Below, in pieces: positions 60,008-64,000 of a stretch of DNA of 64,000 bases; positions within the stretch are counted from its first letter, which is position 1, and every line of letters begins with the position of its first letter. The notes beneath the pieces are model-generated. The model did no database searches. It worked only from the letters and a program-made list of their open reading frames with translations, and was not told where the DNA came from. Location: positions 9,728,001 through 9,792,000 of the forward strand of contig NC_091123.1 of the NCBI RefSeq assembly GCF_040183065.1, written 5' to 3'. A program made the translations under genes and the position numbers. The stretch comes from Periplaneta americana. Taxonomy: Eukaryota > Arthropoda > Insecta > Blattodea > Blattidae.

Positions 60008-60834
60008 TTAATTCGATTCACTTAAATGTATTCAGTTACTCATAAAACTATTGCAGTACTTATTGTGCTCAGTATTCAGATAATAACATATTTAAAATTT
60101 TGCAACAGTTTCAGCTTCATTTGAAATTTAAATTGCTCAGATCTGAACACATACGTACATACTTCCACTCAAACATTCTGCCATCAGGCATGACCTCTTT
60201 AATTTCATTTTGGAATTTGCAAATTAGTTTTCATATTTCCGTCGTAGTCCATATAATGCCACAGTAAGTTCTGATTCGTTACAAGAAAAGGTGTAATGTC
60301 CCACTTCTTGTACAGTTCATAATCTTCAGCTCGCAGTGTAGGTACAAGTACAAGCTAATTCTCCAAGTAGAATCTGGAATTCTGAACAAATGAACTAAGG
60401 ATATAACTGAAACATTTTTATCGTTAAAATCAAAGATGAGAAGATGAACCTGTCCAACATTATGAACAAAGAAAATGTCTTAAGTTACAGGGTATCGAAA
60501 ATATGGAGGATTCAAACCGTGTAAACTTATAGCATTTCGACTGGTTCCAAAGGAAATCGTCCAAGATAGAAGGATGTCCAGGATATAGACCTAGATGTGT
60601 CCAACTTGAGGGATTTTACTGTAGATCAGAATTATGGATGAAATTCTTGGGTTTGTCAGTCATGTGTTAAAATGTAATTTCTCCATCTCAGAGCAGATTT
60701 TAGACTTTTACAGTGATTGCGTTGTTAGGAACAATTTGTTTTTCCCAGCCATATATTGAGATTTAATATCTCCTACGTTTTTGTAACTATTTATATAGAT
60801 CAGGTATATTGTATTGAACCAATATATTTTTCTT

Positions 60835-61490
60835 TGTTTCCTCTCCTCTCGTCTCCTCCCCTCTCCTCCCCTCTCCTCTCGTCTCCTCCCCTCTCCTCTC
60901 CTCACCACCCCTCTCCTATCCTCTCCTTTCCACTCCTCTCCTCTCCTCTTCACTCATCTCCCCCTCCCCTCCTCTCCTCTCCTCTCCTCTCTTTGGTTTC
61001 CTCCCATCTCTCTCCTCTCCTCTTTCTTCTCTGCTCCCTTATCCTCTCCTCTTTTCAACTGTCTTCTTTCTCTCCTCTCCTCGCACTTCTCTTTCTTTCT
61101 TCTTTTCTCCTTTTCTCTCCTTTTTTCTTTCCTTTCCTACTTCTTCCATTTTGTCTTCTTCTTGGTCTTAACTTTCTTTATTTCTTTCTCTCTCTCCTGT
61201 CCTTCTCTTTCTTCTTCCGTTTTATTGTGCCTTTTTTCCTTTCTCTATTTCCTCTTTGGTATATCTTCCTTCTGTCTTCTCTCCTTTTTTCCACTCCTTT
61301 TTTGCGCCTTCCTCTCCTCTCTTACCTCACCTCATATTGCCTCTGTATTTTCTTCCTTTCTTCTCCCCCTCCTTATCTTCTTCACTGTGTTCTCTGTCTT
61401 CTTTTCCTTTTACTATTCACTCTCCTCCCCCTCCTTTACATATTTAATATACTCCTTCCCTTTCCTTTCCTCCATCCTTGACCTCATCTT
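60835..61490 (+). repeat. Polypyrimidine tract (CTCCT)n in intron 3
   Basis: Repeats of CTCTCCTCTC and CTCCCCTCTC run for about 250 bp, followed by about 400 bp of looser C/T-rich sequence. The + (transcribed sense) strand is almost all pyrimidine. It lies just upstream of the exon 4 acceptor. Long open frames here are compositional artefacts. Confidence 0.93.
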
Positions 61491-61558
61491 CACTGTGTTC
61501 TTGTCTCTGTAATGCCACATCGCTGAGCAGTGTGTGACTTGAAGTGCTGCTGTTGCAG

Positions 61559-61786
61559 GGCACGTCCGTTCTCAGCGTGCAAGCACGTGACGGGGACCTG
61601 GGAGACCCGAGGAATTTGCTGCTGACTGTTGAGGACGATACTCTGGGGTACTTCGCCCTCGTTCGTCGCAGCCCTGGTGAGAACAGCGCCATCTCTGTTG
61701 CGGACCTGATCACCTCCAACAAGTCCATCGATCGGGAACACTCAGACATCCTCCAGAATGGCGGAATATACGTCTTCTCCATCAAA
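61559..61786 (+). CDS. Cad87A: Cad87A-like exon 4: EC3 core
   Basis: Acceptor GTTGCAG/GGCACG; donor ATCAAA/GTAAGT; 76 codons in phase 0. It contains SVQARDGDLGDPRNLLLTVE (the DxD calcium site), YFALVRRSPGEN, and IDREHSDILQNGGIYVFSIK, where IDRE is the usual LDRE motif. Confidence 0.94.
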
Positions 61787-61867
61787 GTAAGTGTGACATG
61801 CAGACAGAGCACCTGATGCAGCCGGGTGAAGCGAGACGCATTATTCTGTGCTGTTGTCTGTCTACAG

Positions 61868-62003
61868 GCCACTGAGCTGATCAACAACGAGCTGCCTGGA
61901 GACACGACCACTTCACAGGTGACGATTGTTATTACAGACATCGACGACCAGATCCCTCAGTTCAACGAGGACAAGTTCCACATCAACGTGTCTGAAGATG
62001 TGG
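61868..62003 (+). CDS. Cad87A: Cad87A-like exon 5: EC3 end, EC4 start
   Basis: The 81-bp intron before it ends TCTACAG. The exon encodes ATELINNELPGDTTTSQVTI and then the linker DIDDQIPQF (369-377), again with D in place of the usual N. It ends in phase 1 at GATGTGG/GTGAGT. Confidence 0.94.
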
Positions 62004-62159
62004 GTGAGTGCAGGCTTCAGGGTATTATAATGCTGCAACTTAGAAACAAACCTGTGGACAGAAAAAATTAATAGCATGGCTTCTTTTGACGTAGACTACG
62101 TCTTTCTTCACTTTAGGTATCAGGGACAGGGATAACTTGAGAATTGATCATCACATAAC

Positions 62160-63360
62160 AATGCAGTTCCCTTCTTATTTTTCCCTTGTTCTCCTTGTGT
62201 TTCCCTTGTTCACCTTCAATTTCTCTTGTTCTCCTTGTCTTCTCCTTATTGACGTAGTCTTCCCCTTGTTATCCTTCTCTTCCTCCTTTTCTCCCTGTAT
62301 TTCCTAGTTTTTTCTTCTTGTATTCCACTTCTTTTTTCTTCTTCTATTACCCTTGTTCTCTTTGCCTTCTCCTTGCTTTCCCTGTATTCTCCTTGTTCTC
62401 TTCATTTTACCCTCGTTCTCCTTGTATGTCCCTTGCTTCTCTCACTGTATTCATCTTGTTCTCTTAGTCTTCCCCTTGTTCTCCTTGCTCTCCTCTTGTT
62501 GTCTTTGTTTTCCTTTTTTATCCTTGTCTTCCCCTTGTCTCCTTGTATTCCCCTTGGTCTCCTTCTGTTCCCTTGAATTCTCACTTTTCTCCCTGTCTTC
62601 ACCCTTATGGTCCCTTGTTATTACTCTTTTTCTCCTTTTATGTTCCTTGTTCTCCTTGTATCCTCGTTGATTTCATTGCCTTATCTTGTTCTTTGTATTC
62701 CCATTGTTCTCCTTGCCTTCTTCTTGTTCTTTTTGTATCTTCTTTTTCCTCCTTGTCTTCCCCTTATTCTCCTTGTATTCCTTGTATTCCCCTTGGTCTC
62801 CTTCTGTTCTCTTGAATTCTAACTTTTCTCCATGTCTTCCCTCTTATGCGCCCCCTTTATCCTTGTATTACCCTTGTTCTCCTTTTATGTCCCTTGTTCT
62901 CCTTGTATCCTCGTTGATTTTATTGCCTTCTCTTCTTCTTTTTGTTACCATTGTTCTTCTTTTCTTCCTCTTGTTCTCTTTGTACTTCCTTTTTTTCCTT
63001 GTCTTCCCCTTGTTATTGTATTCCCTTTGGTCTCCTTCTATTCTCTGGAATTCCCACTTTTCTCCCTGTCTTCCCCCTTATCAAGAAGACCATATATATA
63101 GTCCTGCCCGTTATGCTCCTTTGTTATCCTTCTATTACCCTTATTCTTCTTTATGTCCCTTGTCCTTGTATCCCCGTTGATTTCCTTGTCTTTTCTTGTT
63201 CTTTGTATTCCCATTGTTCTCCTTGGCTTCCTCTTGTTCTCTTTGTATTTTCTTTTTTTTCTTGTCTTCCCCTTGTTCTCTTTGCATTTCTCTTGTTCTC
63301 CTTATATTCACATTGTTCTCCTTCTATTCTCCTCGTTCTCCTTGTTTTCCTCTTTCCATG
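62160..63360 (+). repeat. C/T-rich array in Cad87A intron 5
   Basis: The phrases TTCTCCTTGT, TTCCCCTTG and TATTCCC recur at about 11-13 bp, and a longer block (GTATTCCCCTTGGTCTCC, TTCTGTTC.CTTGAATTCT) recurs at about 62545, 62785 and 63020. The pattern is the same as in the array at 29513-30540, 32 kb away. The overlapping S/P/L/F-rich frames are not genes. Confidence 0.9.
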
Positions 63361-63644
63361 TATGATTCCACTAAATCCACGAATTTTTTAACAGTCTTAG
63401 TATGTAACAAAGATGTATACTTTCAAAATCATATAAAACTATTTGTCCATAGCTAGATATTTATGAATCGAGAATTCTGTTAATTACAGTGCAGTTCACG
63501 CTCATTACTGTTTCCCTCTTGTTCCACTTACAAACTATCAATAATTTTAGTGAATGCAGTCAGTCTCTCTACAACGCAGCATTACAGCCTTCATTAAAAA
63601 TAGTTGCGAGATGAAATTAATGCCAGTTTGGTTCTGATTTGCAG

Positions 63645-63898
63645 GTGCTGACACGCCACTGCCTGGTCTGAACATGGTTATCAATGATCGTGATGTTGGG
63701 GAGAATGCCCGCTACACTCTGCGTCTGGAAGATGTATGGAATTCTAAAGGCAAGTTCGTAGTGCACCCATCGTCTGCTACAGGCCGCACCCCCATTGTGA
63801 TCAGAGTGGCGAGTGTGCAGGGCCTGGACTACGATGTGCAGGACCCCGAGCTCAGGAAGATTGTTTTCGACGTGGTGGCCATGGTTAAGAACAGACAG
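63645..63898 (+). CDS. Cad87A: Cad87A-like exon 6: EC4 core
   Basis: Acceptor GATTTGCAG/GTGCTG completes a Gly codon from exon 5. The exon carries NDRDVGENARYTL (calcium site DRD at 405-407), GRTPIVIRVASVQGLDYDV (LDYD in the LDRE position), and ends KNRQ/GTGAGC in phase 0. The repeat is incomplete in the window. Confidence 0.93.
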
Positions 63899-64000
63899 GT
63901 GAGCACACCTTTGAAAGAACATAGAAACATATGTCTAAACTACTACTTCTTGGATTAATATAGGCTGAATGGTTAAATGGTTTTTGTGAGCTGGCTTTCA

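Larger units (their letters stand above)
56986..63898 (+). other. Cad87A: Cadherin gene, 5' part (Cad87A-like), span of six exons
   Basis: Six coding exons join with phases 1, 0, 0, 0, 1, 0 into exactly 475 codons with no stop. The product is a cell-surface calcium-dependent adhesion protein: a signal peptide, then cadherin repeats EC1 (about residues 30-137), EC2 (137-254), EC3 (254-377) and part of EC4. The order of distinctive segments (GGDMARFSL, DPEGSRVHYSISG, EGIAGSEPNTVS, IQDQPPIF, LRKIVFDVVA) fits Cad87A of Drosophila as I remember it. The last exon ends at a good donor, so more repeats, a membrane segment and a tail should follow outside the window. All introns are GT-AG. No upstream promoter was recognised. 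Confidence 0.9.

Noticed and set aside
60756..61512. Long S/P/L/F-rich open frames (over 230 codons)
   Set aside because: They arise from a polypyrimidine repeat inside intron 3 and overlap each other in several frames.

Overview
The window looks like a piece of a large, AT-rich insect genome and most probably comes from a cockroach. The non-LTR retrotransposon copies and the 254-bp tRNA-derived SINE resemble, from memory, protein-like repeats that are extremely common in Periplaneta americana. The species is an inference; an arthropod origin is well supported by the cadherin gene and the transposons. There are no bacterial-type operons, no CRISPR array and no rRNA gene. Only one host gene can be defended.

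The gene is the 5' part of a cadherin on the + strand at the right end (56986-63898 and beyond). Six coding exons join in frame into 475 codons: a signal peptide, three cadherin repeats and the start of a fourth. The protein resembles Drosophila Cad87A closely in order and motifs. Introns carry a TTAA-flanked transposon (intron 3) and long pyrimidine-rich tracts (introns 3 and 5).

The other ~57 kb is intergenic and built mainly of repeats. From left to right: an ATC-rich low-complexity block (0.08-0.77 kb); a SINE (2.2 kb); microsatellites (3.9, 8.6, 9.8, 11.5 kb); a LINE reverse-transcriptase remnant (8.4 kb); tRNA-like SINEs (7.9, 12.1 kb); a CpG-richer patch with CACGTG palindromes (13.8-14.4 kb); a 72-bp minisatellite that stays open in frame (14.8-16.2 kb); a ~147-bp satellite with dimeric higher-order structure (17.0-19.7 kb); a palindromic MITE split by a SINE (20.2-20.7 kb); a full-length RTE-like retrotransposon with a 14-bp target duplication and one nonsense codon (20971-24190, minus strand); a degenerate ~90-bp array interrupted by a deleted mariner-like element (24.7-26.8 kb); a mariner-like element carrying an internally deleted RTE copy (27.1-28.4 kb); a C/T-rich array (29.5-30.5 kb); SINEs, MITEs and pentamer repeats (32-35 kb); LINE tails (37.3, 42.1, 46.2, 48.2, 50.5 kb); more mariner-like debris (44.9, 51.2, 52.2 kb); and a nested pile of elements just upstream of the cadherin (54.8-56.5 kb).

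The genes do not form a pathway. The window records repeated insertion: target duplications show SINEs inside MITEs, a MITE inside a satellite unit, an RTE inside a mariner-like element, and microsatellites grown from retroelement tails. I found no convincing new multi-gene system. The most unusual items are the internally deleted RTE copy, the divergent twin tRNA-like SINE, the two open or nucleosome-length tandem arrays, and a strong excess of the octamer TAGGCCTA.
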